Source: Brevibacillus brevis NBRC 100599 (GTDB lineage: Bacteria; Bacillota; Bacilli; Brevibacillales; Brevibacillaceae). From it: 64,000 nucleotides of DNA. The notes under the pieces are model-generated. The model saw only the letters and a list, made by a program, of their open reading frames with translations. It was not told where the DNA came from and searched no databases. Shown piece after piece: positions 1 to 9,127 of the stretch; positions within the stretch are counted from its first letter, which is position 1, and every line of letters starts with the position of its first letter. The stretch is taken from contig NC_012491.1 of the NCBI RefSeq assembly GCF_000010165.1, forward strand, positions 3,479,501 to 3,543,500, read 5' to 3'. A program made the translations under genes and the position numbers.

Positions 1-18
1 TATTCCATTTCTTCATGC

Positions 19-666
19 TTATTTATTCGGCATCTCATTCCAGAATGTAATCTCTTCTACGTCCAGACGAGTAGTCGGATGACCAGGCTCTGCCGCTTTA
101 CCAACTGCAATCAGCATGACCGTTTCATATTGATCCGGGATTTGGAAAGCTTCCTTGAATTTCTCGCTGTTATAGCCTCCCATTGGCACCGTGTCATACC
201 CTCTTGCCTTGGCAACGAGCATCAATTGCATCGAGACGAGACCTCCGTCTACCAAAGCAATTTCCTTGATGATTGCTCGATCCCGATTTTCATAACGCTT
301 GTTGATGTTGTCGATGAGTGTAGCTTTTACTTCCTCTGTCATGTAGCCTGCTTCTACCGCTTTTTTGTAAATGCTCCCGGCTTGCTTGTAGCCCTCATAA
401 TCGGCTAGAACTGCAATGATTGCCGCAGCCTCTACCACCTGCTTTTGGTTAAATGCGATGGGGAGCAACTTCTCTTTCAATGGCTGTTCATCGATAATCA
501 AAAACCGCCATGGTTGGAGGTTAGAGCTGGAAGGTGCCAAGGTTGCTTCCTTCAGCATTTCTTTTAGTTCATCCCGCGAGATTTTTGCTGTTGGATCGTA
601 ATGACGTACGGAACGACGCTCCCGAATGACGTCCTTAAAAGCCTTTTGATCGATGACTTTTTCCAT
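19..666 (-). CDS. Nitroreductase family protein
   Basis: FMN-dependent NAD(P)H oxidoreductase of the nitroreductase fold, 215 aa, a normal length for the family. The N-terminal flavin-binding signature RRSVRHYDP lies at residues 17-25 and the typical LQPWRF segment at about 50-55. The ATG is preceded by GGAGG at good spacing (ctggaggatggaatc). The physiological substrate cannot be told from sequence; family members reduce nitroaromatics, quinones or flavins in the cytoplasm. It is transcribed alone, away from the window, and two adjacent palindromes just upstream suggest a dedicated repressor. A decayed relative is present at 48.9 kb. Confidence 0.9.
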   Translation of the reverse strand: MEKVIDQKAFKDVIRERRSVRHYDPTAKISRDELKEMLKEATLAPSSSNLQPWRFLIIDEQPLKEKLLPIAFNQKQVVEAAAIIAVLADYEGYKQAGSIYKKAVEAGYMTEEVKATLIDNINKRYENRDRAIIKEIALVDGGLVSMQLMLVAKARGYDTVPMGGYNSEKFKEAFQIPDQYETVMLIAVGKAAEPGHPTTRLDVEEITFWNEMPNK

Positions 667-696
667 GATTCCATCCTCCAGTGATATGGTTGCTAT

Positions 697-727
697 TTAG
701 TAAGTTACTAACTTTATTGCGCAATAA
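697..727. promoter_or_regulatory. Two adjacent palindromes upstream of the nitroreductase
   Basis: TTAGTAAGTTACTAA (697-711) is a 7+1+7 palindrome and TTATTGCGCAATAA (714-727) is a perfect 14-bp palindrome. They lie 31-61 bp upstream of the nitroreductase start codon, where a repressor would block transcription. HxlR- and MarR-type regulators of quinone/nitro stress use similar TTAGTAA-type sites; which regulator acts here is not known. Confidence 0.55.
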
Positions 728-781
728 CTTGTGTTCAAACTGTACCACATATTCCAATTCACTGGCAATCTTTTTGTATGC

Positions 782-844
782 AAAAAACGCTTTGGCGAAT
801 CACTCACATCCTGTTATGGATGCAAGCGCGTCACCAAAGCGTTT
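782..844 (-). terminator. Rho-independent terminator after the parE-parC operon
   Basis: An 11-bp perfect stem (AAACGCTTTGG at 785-795 with CCAAAGCGTTT at 834-844) closes a 38-nt internal part. On the minus strand the stem runs into six T residues. It ends the parE-parC-hypothetical transcript. Confidence 0.75.
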
Positions 845-857
845 ATCCGTTTATTTG

Positions 858-1178
858 TTAAACCGGAGAAAAGGCGGATAGAACGGCTGGCTGTCTCACG
901 GTGTCTCCATTCGGGAGCTCGACAACGAGAAAGCCACTCGCTTCGTCCCCAGCTGTTTCCCATCTCAATGAAAAAGCTTTGCGGCTAAATGCTTCCTCTT
1001 CGTCCAAACAACCAAGCATCAACTTCAATGTGTCTGACGTAATCGGCACAGGCACAGCTGCTCCTTGCTCTTGTGGAAGAGAGAGCAGTTTTGGCGCGTC
1101 TTCGAAATATTGCACAGTATCGAGGAGCAGAGAAACCTGCTGCCAGCTTAGCGGTGAAACAAAGGCTTCAAACGCCAT
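858..1178 (-). CDS. Hypothetical protein downstream of parC
   Basis: 106-aa acidic soluble protein with no signal peptide or membrane segment; I do not recognise a family. It begins 16 nt after the parC stop codon and is followed directly by a terminator, so it is the last cistron of the parE-parC operon. Position implies co-expression with topoisomerase IV but gives no function. Confidence 0.7.
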   Translation of the reverse strand: MAFEAFVSPLSWQQVSLLLDTVQYFEDAPKLLSLPQEQGAAVPVPITSDTLKLMLGCLDEEEAFSRKAFSLRWETAGDEASGFLVVELPNGDTVRQPAVLSAFSPV

Positions 1179-1194
1179 CTATTCATCATTCCTT

Positions 1195-3738
1195 TTATTT
1201 ACGATGATCTCCATCGAACAAATTAGCCTGGACATTCGACGTTTTCTGTTGCCCTGCTGTGCCAGATCCGTCTCCTGAGCCTTTTGCCGTCGCTTCGTCC
1301 TTCGGTTCATCTGTCGGCAAAATGGTTTCAAAAGCAACTGCTTTTACCCCACCCTCGATCAGTTGTCGGCCAATACCACCTTGCTCGTTGACGATCACTT
1401 GCTCTGTCTCAACAAGGGTCCATTCGTTCTGCGACGTCCAGGCATAAACCGTTTCCTCGAGGAACATCGCAACAAGCTCATGCGGGTTATTTTTTCGTTT
1501 ACGAATCAACTGTACCCCTTTGCCTGCGCGAGCCTGAAGTGGGATTGCACCAATGGCTGTGCGTTTTACAACCCCTTCAGCCGTCAACAAGCTAAAGGCA
1601 CGCGAATCGACTTCCTCAATCGGAAGCATCGTGATGACATCATCGCCAGGAGCAAGTGCGATCGCTTTTACCCCGCTCGACGCTCTACCCGTTGCGCTGA
1701 CTTCGCTGCGCTGGAATCGGATGCCCATGCCATCTTTCGTCGCACCGAGTATTGCTCCAGCTTCGTCCGCCACGAATACATTCATAAACTCGTCATCGCC
1801 GCCTTTTAGCTTTGCAGCTACCAACGCACTCGAACGATTGGTTTCGTATTCGGACAACGCCGTCTTTTTCATCAAACCATTTTTACTTACATGGTATACA
1901 TACAGCGGTTGTTTGAAGTTTTCTACGATCGTAAAGCCAACGATCCGCTGATTCTTTTCCAACGGGATGATATTGACGAGAGCCGAACCGATATCCTTCC
2001 ACTTATCGTCCGGGAAGGCGTTAACCAGTGTGGCAAAGTATTTACCATCCTGGGTAAAGAAGAGAGCAGTGTGAGACGTATTCGTCTCCATGAAATAACG
2101 GACACGGTCGCCTTCTTTTACCCCACATGTCTCCAGCGTTCCCCCCACTGATTTGAAGGAGCGCGGGCTCGTCCGCTTGATATATCCTTCGTTCGTCAGG
2201 GTTACGATACAATCCTCTGCATTGATTTGCATGGCAATATCGATTTTGATTTCCTCGATCTCGCCCTGGATTTCTGTTAGACGCTCTTCTGCGTATTTTT
2301 TCTTGATCTCGTTCAGCTCGCCTGTAATGACTTGAATCAGCTTTTTCTCGCTTGCCAAAATCGATTTCAGTTCCTCGATTTCTTTTGCTAATGTAGCCAA
2401 TTCTTTTTCCAGCTTGACGATATCCAAGCGTGTCAAAGAAGCGAGCTGAATGCTCAAGATCGCATCGGCTTGGTTGTCGGTGAAGCCGTATTTCTCCATG
2501 ATGTTTTTCTTGGCATCTGCACGGTCTTCCGAATCCATAATCGTATCGACGATCTGACGCAAAATGGACTTGGCGCGAATCAAGCCTTCCACGATATGCT
2601 CGCGGCTTTGCTTTCGATCCAGATCATATTGGCAGCGATTCGTGACGACTTCTTTTTGGTGGTCGATGTACGCCCCCAACAAAGCCTTGAGTCCCATCTG
2701 ACGGATGGTCCCCTCATGAATCACGTTCATGTTGTAATTGTAATAGATTTGCAGATCGGTATTTTTGTACAGGTAGTTGAGAATCGCCTGCTCATCCGCT
2801 TCTTTGCGAATATCCACTACGATGCGTACTTTTTTCTGCTCGGCCTCTTTGCGACCCGTTTCATCGCGAACCGCCAGTGCCCCCTCGATTTTGCGCTCCA
2901 TCACAAGCTCATCGATTTGGCCGACGAGCTTCGACTTGACCACTTCGTAAGGGATTTCGGAAACGACGATTTTTTTGATCTTGCCGCCTTTTGGCTCCTC
3001 TACATGGGTCTTCCCGCGAATGATGAATTGGCCACGGCCTGTCTCAAACGCCTTGCGAATTCCGGACAGCCCTTGAACAATACCGCCAGTTGGAAAATCT
3101 GGACCTTTGACGTGCTGCATCAGCTCATCCAGCGAGATATTCGGGTTCTTCATCTGGGCAACAGCCGCATCGATGACTTCACCCAAATTGTGAGTAGGGA
3201 TGTCTGTTGCAAAACCAACCGCGATCCCAGCAGCGCCATTCACGAGAAGATTGGGAAACCGTGAAGGCAATACTGCCGGTTGTTGAGCGGAGTTGTCGTA
3301 GTTCGGGATGAATGTAACCGTATCCTTTTCAATATCACGCAGTAGCTCATTGGCCAATGCTGACAGTCTTGATTCGGTATAACGCATAGCGGCTGGCGGA
3401 TCTGCATCCAAGCTACCAAAGTTTCCGTGGCCTTGAATGAGCACCTGTCGCATTTTCCACCATTGCGCCATCCGCACCATCGTTTCGTAAATCGCCGAGT
3501 CACCGTGCGGGTGATAGGTACCCATCACGTACCCGACTGTTTTCGCTGATTTCCGGTATGGTTTATCGTTCGTGTTGCCTTCTTGGTACATGGCATACAA
3601 AATACGGCGCTGTACCGGTTTTAGTCCATCGCGAGCATCTGGGATCGCGCGTGAGAGAATAACCAGATTGGCATAGTCCCCAAAGCGCTTTCCCATAATC
3701 TCCGCGAAGCTCTGATTAATAATTTGATTGGACAGCAT
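1195..3738 (-). CDS. parC: DNA topoisomerase IV subunit A
   Basis: Breakage-reunion subunit of topoisomerase IV, which decatenates daughter chromosomes together with ParE. 847 aa, close to the usual length. The catalytic tyrosine is Tyr120 in [11 protein letters not shown]; the quinolone-resistance region reads [10 protein letters not shown] with Ser81 and Glu85, the unmutated, quinolone-sensitive form. The C-terminal half has the GyrA/ParC beta-pinwheel repeats, ending in a low-complexity tail rich in Gly, Lys and Asp (about the last 40 residues). Only 2 nt separate it from parE, so the two are translationally coupled. It is assigned as ParC rather than GyrA by the pairing and by the absence of a GyrA-box like QRRGGKG. 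Confidence 0.95.
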   Translation of the reverse strand: MLSNQIINQSFAEIMGKRFGDYANLVILSRAIPDARDGLKPVQRRILYAMYQEGNTNDKPYRKSAKTVGYVMGTYHPHGDSAIYETMVRMAQWWKMRQVLIQGHGNFGSLDADPPAAMRYTESRLSALANELLRDIEKDTVTFIPNYDNSAQQPAVLPSRFPNLLVNGAAGIAVGFATDIPTHNLGEVIDAAVAQMKNPNISLDELMQHVKGPDFPTGGIVQGLSGIRKAFETGRGQFIIRGKTHVEEPKGGKIKKIVVSEIPYEVVKSKLVGQIDELVMERKIEGALAVRDETGRKEAEQKKVRIVVDIRKEADEQAILNYLYKNTDLQIYYNYNMNVIHEGTIRQMGLKALLGAYIDHQKEVVTNRCQYDLDRKQSREHIVEGLIRAKSILRQIVDTIMDSEDRADAKKNIMEKYGFTDNQADAILSIQLASLTRLDIVKLEKELATLAKEIEELKSILASEKKLIQVITGELNEIKKKYAEERLTEIQGEIEEIKIDIAMQINAEDCIVTLTNEGYIKRTSPRSFKSVGGTLETCGVKEGDRVRYFMETNTSHTALFFTQDGKYFATLVNAFPDDKWKDIGSALVNIIPLEKNQRIVGFTIVENFKQPLYVYHVSKNGLMKKTALSEYETNRSSALVAAKLKGGDDEFMNVFVADEAGAILGATKDGMGIRFQRSEVSATGRASSGVKAIALAPGDDVITMLPIEEVDSRAFSLLTAEGVVKRTAIGAIPLQARAGKGVQLIRKRKNNPHELVAMFLEETVYAWTSQNEWTLVETEQVIVNEQGGIGRQLIEGGVKAVAFETILPTDEPKDEATAKGSGDGSGTAGQQKTSNVQANLFDGDHRK

Positions 3739-3740
3739 GC

Positions 3741-5711
3741 TTACTCATCCTCCCCCACTTCAAAGGTGACGTGGTTCTCAATCCACTCACGCCGTGGTGG
3801 GACTTTATCACCCATCAAAACGGTTACCAGCTTCTCACAGTGAGCGAGGTCTTCCAGTTCAACCTTAATGAGCTTGCGCGTCTCAGGGTCCATGGTTGTT
3901 TCCCAGAGCTGATCGGCGTTCATCTCACCCAATCCTTTGTAGCGCTGCACTTCAGCACCGCGTCCAACCTTTTTCAACGCCTGTTCCAGCTCGTAATCAC
4001 TCCAACAGTAGATCGCCTCAGTCTGCTTACCCTTGCTTTGCTTTTTCACCTGATACAAAGGCGGTTGCGCAATATACAAGTGACCAGCTGCAATCATCGG
4101 GCGCATGTAGCGGAAGAAGAAGGTCAAGAGCAGCGTTTGAATGTGCGAGCCGTCAACGTCCGCGTCAGACATGATGATGACTTTATCAAATGCACAGTTT
4201 TCGATGGAAAACTCTTCGCCAATATCGGTTTCAAGCACCTCGAGGATCGTACGGAACTCTTCATTCGCCAATACCTCGGATAGCTTTGCTTTTTCCGTGT
4301 TCAACGGCTTCCCACGCAGGCTGAACAAAGCTTGGAACTCTGAATTACGCGCCTGCTTTGCAGAGCCACCTGCGGAATCCCCCTCGACGAGGAAGAGCTC
4401 ATTGCGTTTGGAGTCTCTGTATTGCGGCGGAGTGAACTTTTCCGAAATCGATTTGCGCTTTTTCGCGGTTTTGCCTTTCTTGTCGCCGCGCAGGGCTTCG
4501 CGTTGTTTGCGTAGCTCTTCGCGAATTTCAGCAGAACGCACTGCCTTGTCAATCAGCAGCTTGCCTATTTCCGGATTTTCCTCGAGGAAGAAGCCTAGCT
4601 TTTCGGAAACAATCTGTTCTACGATTGCCCGTGCTTCTTCGTTCCCCAGCTTGTCTTTTGTTTGGGACTCAAACTGGACGTCAGCCATTTGCAATGACAA
4701 TACACCGAGGAAACCTTCCCGCAAATCGTTTCCAGTCAAGTTCGGGTCCTTTTCTTTCAAGTACCCTTTTTTCCGGGCAAATTCGTTAAAAATCCGGGTC
4801 GTACCGTTACGGAAGCCTGTGACATGTGTTCCGCCATCCGTTGTTACAATCGAGTTGACATAGGACACCAATGTCTCTGCATAGCCGTCATTGTACTGAA
4901 AAGCCAGCTCCACATAGATATTGTCCTTTTCTCCTTCGAAGTAAACGATCGGATGGAGTGAATTTTTTCCTTCGTTCAAGTAAGAAACGTATGATTTCAA
5001 GCCATCTTCGAAGTAAAACTCTTCCCGTTTCTTTTCAGGTCCACGTTCGTCAATCAGAACCATGCGCAGCTTTTTCAGAAGGAATGCCGTCTCACGAAAA
5101 CGATCACGAATCGTCTCATAGTCAAATCGAGCATTGCCAAACACCGCATCATCCGGCAGAAAACGTACCGTTGTTCCAGTGCGTTTGGTGTTCCCCGTGA
5201 TTTCAAGGCCGGTAACCGGTTTACCGACATGCTCCGTTCCATTTGCATCCACAACATATTCAAAGCGCTGCTTATGAATTTTGCCTTCGCGGTGGATTTC
5301 GACCTCAAGCCATTTGGACAAAGCCACAACGACACTGGAGCCTACCCCGTGCAAGCCACCACTTTTTTTATATCCGCCACCGCCGAATTTCCCACCGGCA
5401 TGGAGCGTCGTAAAAATAACTTCCGGTACAGGTCGGCCAGTCTTGTGCATACCCGTTGGAATTCCGCGTCCATGGTCCTCTACGCTGACACTGCCATCCT
5501 TGTACAAAGTGACGATGATGCTATCATTAACGCCTGCAAGCGCCTCGTCTTTGGCGTTATCTACAATTTCCCACAGCAGATGATGCAGGCCACGCGAGCC
5601 CGTGGAGCCTATGTACATTCCAGGCCGCTTTCGAACAGCAATCAAGCCTTCTAAGACCTGAATATCTTCTTCCGTATACGTTAATGTTTGCTGTGTTTCT
5701 GTTTCCTTCAA
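3741..5711 (-). CDS. parE: DNA topoisomerase IV subunit B
   Basis: ATPase subunit of topoisomerase IV, 656 aa. The GHKL ATP-binding motifs are visible: [24 protein letters not shown] and [14 protein letters not shown] in the first 130 residues. The TOPRIM motifs [17 protein letters not shown] and [17 protein letters not shown] lie in the second half and carry the metal-binding Glu and Asp residues. First gene of the parE-parC operon. Confidence 0.96.
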   Translation of the reverse strand: MKETETQQTLTYTEEDIQVLEGLIAVRKRPGMYIGSTGSRGLHHLLWEIVDNAKDEALAGVNDSIIVTLYKDGSVSVEDHGRGIPTGMHKTGRPVPEVIFTTLHAGGKFGGGGYKKSGGLHGVGSSVVVALSKWLEVEIHREGKIHKQRFEYVVDANGTEHVGKPVTGLEITGNTKRTGTTVRFLPDDAVFGNARFDYETIRDRFRETAFLLKKLRMVLIDERGPEKKREEFYFEDGLKSYVSYLNEGKNSLHPIVYFEGEKDNIYVELAFQYNDGYAETLVSYVNSIVTTDGGTHVTGFRNGTTRIFNEFARKKGYLKEKDPNLTGNDLREGFLGVLSLQMADVQFESQTKDKLGNEEARAIVEQIVSEKLGFFLEENPEIGKLLIDKAVRSAEIREELRKQREALRGDKKGKTAKKRKSISEKFTPPQYRDSKRNELFLVEGDSAGGSAKQARNSEFQALFSLRGKPLNTEKAKLSEVLANEEFRTILEVLETDIGEEFSIENCAFDKVIIMSDADVDGSHIQTLLLTFFFRYMRPMIAAGHLYIAQPPLYQVKKQSKGKQTEAIYCWSDYELEQALKKVGRGAEVQRYKGLGEMNADQLWETTMDPETRKLIKVELEDLAHCEKLVTVLMGDKVPPRREWIENHVTFEVGEDE

Positions 5712-5916
5712 TCGCGCTCTCCCCTCTACTCTTCGGACACGTAGAAAAAACGATCATGCCTTTTTTACTGATGGCTAGCGTCGTATTCACCTTTTTTGAG
5801 AAACGCCGAGATGATTCAATCCCCTTGAGAGGAACGTTTTCCTAATAAAAGCGAACACTTAATCGCTATTGTACCGTATGGTTCCCATAGTATTCAACGC
5901 TAGTAGCAAAATGGGG

Positions 5917-6006
5917 CAAAAAAGCCACCTCGCCCCTAGCGAGATGGCCGATTCTTCTCAGTATTCCTCGTTTCTCATTCGTTCTGTACGTGACAAGCAT
6001 ATTCCA
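5917..6006 (-). ncRNA. Candidate small RNA with its own promoter and terminator
   Basis: On the minus strand a promoter-like pair, TTGACC (6037-6042) and TACACT (6013-6018) with an 18-bp spacer, would start a transcript near 6006. About 85 nt downstream is a strong terminator: GCCATCTCG (5940-5948) and CGAGGTGGC (5924-5932) flanking a 7-nt loop, followed by six T. No convincing ORF with a ribosome-binding site lies between. It fills the gap between parE and the stress-protein gene. Predicted only from signals. Confidence 0.4.
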
Positions 6007-6009
6007 TTA

Positions 6010-6026
6010 ATTAGTGTAGCACTAAT
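6010..6026. promoter_or_regulatory. 17-bp palindrome over the candidate sRNA -10 box
   Basis: ATTAGTGTAGCACTAAT is a perfect 7+3+7 palindrome that overlaps the predicted -10 element of the minus-strand transcript. It looks like a repressor site, or a shared operator for divergent transcription. Confidence 0.4.
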
Positions 6027-6243
6027 GGTGAAGATTGGTCAAAATGAAAAACCAAAACATTTGTTTCCCTTTCTCTATTTCTTCCCCCACTGCGTAAATC
6101 CTGCTACGATCAAGGAAAATATGTCAATGGGTTTCTTTCTTAGCGTTCACCGCCGTGCCTCAGGTATTTCCATTCATTCGCTCATAAGCTTTGGACATCC
6201 TAGTAAGGCATCGATTCCTGAGGCGAAAAAGGGGGGAATACTT

Positions 6244-6621
6244 TTGATCAGTGCTACCAAGCCGTTTGTCAAATTCCATAAGTATGATGCTGAGCTAGCT
6301 TCTGACGTTCATGCACTAAATTCTGCCGGATACAATAGTGATGATATCTGGGTTTTGAAATGGAATCCTGATAAAAATCACTCCAATCAACGAAACAATT
6401 TTTATAAATACAGCACCCATTTTGAAAGTGCCGTCGGTCACATTGACAGCATGGCGCATTTCTTTGACAATGGCGGTAAAGAACTCCGTACCCGTCTCGA
6501 AAAGCTAGGTCTTACGAAAGACGAATGCTCGGCATTGGTTCGGGAACTGCAAGATACCGACTATACATGCCTTCTCGTTGTACGAGACCTTAAGGATAAC
6601 ATTATTAAAATGAATGACTGA
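6244..6621 (+). CDS. General stress protein-like (YflT-type) small protein
   Basis: The open frame extends upstream to 5869, but the only convincing start is TTG at 6244, placed 7-8 nt after AAAAAGGGGGGAA; upstream the frame has no protein-like character. The resulting 125-aa protein has the alternating pattern of the general-stress YflT-type domain: a strand ending in a 'DVHALNSAGYNSDDIWVL' segment. The family is stress-induced in Bacillus; its molecular role is unknown. It faces the DUF1292 gene and shares a terminator with it. The family assignment is moderate. Confidence 0.55.
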   Translation: MISATKPFVKFHKYDAELASDVHALNSAGYNSDDIWVLKWNPDKNHSNQRNNFYKYSTHFESAVGHIDSMAHFFDNGGKELRTRLEKLGLTKDECSALVRELQDTDYTCLLVVRDLKDNIIKMND

Positions 6622-6635
6622 TCGACCGCAAGAAA

Positions 6636-6671
6636 AAGCCACTGCTTGGTTTCTAACGCCAGCAGTGGCTT
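6636..6671. terminator. Bidirectional terminator
   Basis: AAGCCACTGCT (636-646 of 6 kb) pairs perfectly with AGCAGTGGCTT (6661-6671) around a 14-nt loop. T runs are best on the minus side (five T), so it mainly serves the DUF1292 gene and also the convergent stress-protein gene. Confidence 0.75.
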
Positions 6672-6689
6672 GTTTCATTCCTATCGGGA

Positions 6690-6998
6690 TTACTTGTCTT
6701 CTTTAATCAGTTCGATGCCTTCCAGCACTTCGTTCAGCTTCGCGTAAACAGTGCTCTCCTCGTCCTCTTCCAAAGGTACCATTTCGCCGCCGTCCACTTG
6801 GAATACGAAGATATCTACTTCTTCATCTTCTTCGCTTTCTTCATCTTCCACAGCTTCAGCCAAGGCAATATATTCTTTACCGTTCAGGTCGAACATAGCC
6901 AATACTTCGAAATCCCCCAACGGTTCACCATTTTCATCGTCCAATGTAATGATATCGCCCAACTCGAGGTCTTTGTTCTCTTCTGTCAATGTGTTCAC
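6690..6998 (-). CDS. DUF1292 domain-containing protein
   Basis: 102-aa very acidic protein of the DUF1292 (YrzB-like) family, with the core pattern 'ITLDDENGEPLGDFEVLAMFDLNG' split over two beta strands and acidic stretches around residues 50-60 and 80. The start is GTG at 6998, behind AAGGAC. Members are common next to RNA-processing and Holliday-junction genes in Bacilli, but that context is missing here. Function unknown. Confidence 0.85.
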   Translation of the reverse strand: MNTLTEENKDLELGDIITLDDENGEPLGDFEVLAMFDLNGKEYIALAEAVEDEESEEDEEVDIFVFQVDGGEMVPLEEDEESTVYAKLNEVLEGIELIKEDK

Positions 6999-7094
6999 GT
7001 CCTTATGCTGATATTCGTACTCTGTTCCATCATACCGTTTTTTTCCGGGAGAAGCAAACAGGCGAATAACTCTGCGTCTTCCCTGTCCATGAAA

Positions 7095-7122
7095 AACAAC
7101 CTACCACTTGAGGCAGGTTGTT
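7095..7122 (-). terminator. Terminator of the ECF-sigma operon
   Basis: AACAACCT (7095-7102) pairs with AGGTTGTT (7115-7122); on the minus strand the stem runs into TTTTTC. It lies directly behind the small 56-aa gene and closes the operon that begins at the sigma factor. Confidence 0.65.
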
Positions 7123-7128
7123 AGCTGA

Positions 7129-7299
7129 TTACTCACTATACTCTTCAAGAACACCTTTTTCAAGCAAAAATGCTTCTTCTGCCTGAAGAATCGTCACGAT
7201 CGCTTCGCGTTTGACATACATGCCAGCAGATGCCAGACGGCTCTCAATCGCACGAAGCAGTTCTTCAAAATCAATGATCTGCACTTGTTGATCGCTCAC
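7129..7299 (-). CDS. Small hypothetical protein, last gene of the ECF-sigma operon
   Basis: The GTG at 7299 follows AAAAGGGAGG with 8 nt spacing, giving 56 aa (starting VSDQQVQIID). A longer open frame runs to 7458, but it overlaps the permease gene and has no ribosome-binding site. The protein is an amphipathic, mostly helical Glu-rich chain with no signal peptide. It starts 32 nt after the ABC permease stop and is followed by a terminator, so it should be co-transcribed with the sigma factor and ABC genes. Role unknown. Confidence 0.65.
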   Translation of the reverse strand: MSDQQVQIIDFEELLRAIESRLASAGMYVKREAIVTILQAEEAFLLEKGVLEEYSE

Positions 7300-7331
7300 A
7301 AAAAAAACCTCCCTTTTCCCACGCACCTTTT

Positions 7332-8198
7332 TCATTGTACACGAACAGGTCGTTTCTTCCAACTCCACCATTTTCGACGAATTGGTTTTAACAAATAAGC
7401 GCTCCAGATGACGAGCACAAAAGAAAGAACCACGTACACACATGAGAAAAACAACCACGGTGCAAAAGTGATGTCATCGGATTGATCGAACGACTCGCCT
7501 AAAATATCGAACAACACGATGATAGGGTTCATCCCTGCCAACATCTGTAGCTCATACATGCTCCAAACATTCGAATTGACGTACCGTTCCGGATGCGCCT
7601 GTTGCAAGGACTCACCGATAAAAAAGAACAGTAAGCCAGTACCTACCACAAAAAAGAAGGCAATGCCGTATGTGGTGACCGTCGAGATCGACGTTCGTTT
7701 AATCCAAGTAGAACAGAACAATCCCAGCGACCCGAGAAAAAACATATTCACCGCAAGAAAAAGGACAAGCTGGGCCATTTGTTCCGGGGAGACGCTTCCG
7801 TACAGCATCACGATACTGTACAAAGGCATCGAGGCAACCAACAGTAGCGTAGAGAACGCCAAAGACGTAATGAGCTTGCTCAAAATAATCGTGCGCGTCG
7901 ACAATTGGGTCGTCAGCAAAATATGCAAGGTCTGGCGTTCTCTCTCCCCACTGATCGCTCCAGCAGTCAGGGCAGGTGCCACAAAGCAAACCATCGCGTA
8001 GTGTATCCCCGCAGATATCAGAAACAGATCCCGGTTATCCCCTAACGCTTCGGCCTTTAAGGGGTCCATGAGCAAAAAGCCCATCGGTATTCCCCCCATG
8101 ACAAATAAGTAAATCGCTAAAATGAGCATGGTCTTTCTCGAGCGGAATCTTTCCCGCATTTCTTTTACCAAAAGAGGATTGAACAAGAAGTCGCTCAC
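7332..8198 (-). CDS. ABC-2 type transporter permease
   Basis: 288-aa integral membrane protein with about six membrane segments. It begins with the FNPLLVKEMRERFRSRKTM segment typical of ABC-2 permeases, in which the first cytoplasmic stretch (KEMRERFRSR) precedes TM1. GAISGERERQTLHILLTTQ, the usual motif between TM2 and TM3, is present. The start overlaps the stop of the ATPase gene by 4 nt (ATGA), so the two form one exporter. Substrate unknown; the operon places it under an envelope-sensing ECF sigma factor. Confidence 0.88.
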   Translation of the reverse strand: MSDFLFNPLLVKEMRERFRSRKTMLILAIYLFVMGGIPMGFLLMDPLKAEALGDNRDLFLISAGIHYAMVCFVAPALTAGAISGERERQTLHILLTTQLSTRTIILSKLITSLAFSTLLLVASMPLYSIVMLYGSVSPEQMAQLVLFLAVNMFFLGSLGLFCSTWIKRTSISTVTTYGIAFFFVVGTGLLFFFIGESLQQAHPERYVNSNVWSMYELQMLAGMNPIIVLFDILGESFDQSDDITFAPWLFFSCVYVVLSFVLVIWSAYLLKPIRRKWWSWKKRPVRVQ

Positions 8199-9127
8199 TC
8201 CATACCGACTCCTTCCGTAATCGCTAAGAAGACGTCTTCTAAATCTTTCTTGGAATCTCCATAGTAGACGACTGCGACTTGCTCATCCAGCAGTTCTTGA
8301 AGCAATTCAGCTTTTTGTTGCTCCGTCCCTTGAAAGTAGAAGCGAAAGCCTCCCATATAATCCATCAATTGATGCACATACGGAGAGCTCGCTAACAGAA
8401 GTCCCGCTTTGTCCAAATTCCGCAGGGCTCTTAGTTGCATACGACTTTGGCCTGTGTCCCGATTACTGACCTCGTGCACGGAGCCATACGCAATTAATCT
8501 GCCTTTTTCAATGACACCAATATCATCACACAGCTCGGCTAGCTCCGGCAAAACATGGGAGCTGATAATAATCGTCTTACCCATTTCGCGTAGTTGCTTC
8601 ATAATTTCACGCAATTCGATACGAGCACGCGGATCCAGTCCTGACGCCGGTTCATCCAAAATCAGCACGGCCGGATCATGTACGAGACAACGCGCTAACC
8701 CTAGACGCTGTTGCATGCCTCGAGATAATGAGTCGACGAAAGCGTCTGCTTTGTGAGACAAATTCACTAGTTCTAAAAGATCACTTACAAGTGCCCGTCT
8801 TTTGGAGGCAGGAATTTTGTACGCTCCGGCATAAAACTCCAAATACTCCACCGCTGTCAAATTGTCATATACACCAAAAAAATCGGGCATGTATCCCACT
8901 GACTGGCGCACACTGGCAGGGTCTTTTCGTACATTGTAGCCACAGACAAATGCTTCCCCTTCACTCTGTTCCAGAAGGGTAGACAAGATGAGCATCGTGG
9001 TAGATTTTCCAGCGCCATTTGGACCAATAAAGCCAAACACCTTTCCTGGTTCGATGGAAAGGTTCAAATCCGTCAACGCTTGCAAATTGCCGTATCTCTT
9101 TCCTAAATGAACGGTTTCGATTACCAT
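8195..9127 (-). CDS. ABC transporter ATP-binding protein
   Basis: 310-aa ATPase of the drug/antibiotic-export (CcmA-like) type. Walker A is GPNGAGKST (about residues 33-41), the signature LSRGMQQRLGLARCL and Walker B AVLILDEPASGLDPRAR follow, and the C-terminal ~80 residues form the extra domain usual for ABC-2 exporters. It starts behind GAGGGGG and overlaps the upstream gene by 7 nt and the permease gene by 4 nt. Confidence 0.93.
   Translation of the reverse strand: MVIETVHLGKRYGNLQALTDLNLSIEPGKVFGFIGPNGAGKSTTMLILSTLLEQSEGEAFVCGYNVRKDPASVRQSVGYMPDFFGVYDNLTAVEYLEFYAGAYKIPASKRRALVSDLLELVNLSHKADAFVDSLSRGMQQRLGLARCLVHDPAVLILDEPASGLDPRARIELREIMKQLREMGKTIIISSHVLPELAELCDDIGVIEKGRLIAYGSVHEVSNRDTGQSRMQLRALRNLDKAGLLLASSPYVHQLMDYMGGFRFYFQGTEQQKAELLQELLDEQVAVVYYGDSKKDLEDVFLAITEGVGME

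Noticed and set aside
5869-6243. N-terminal extension of the stress-protein frame
   Set aside because: No ribosome-binding site and low protein character; the TTG at 6244 is well placed.
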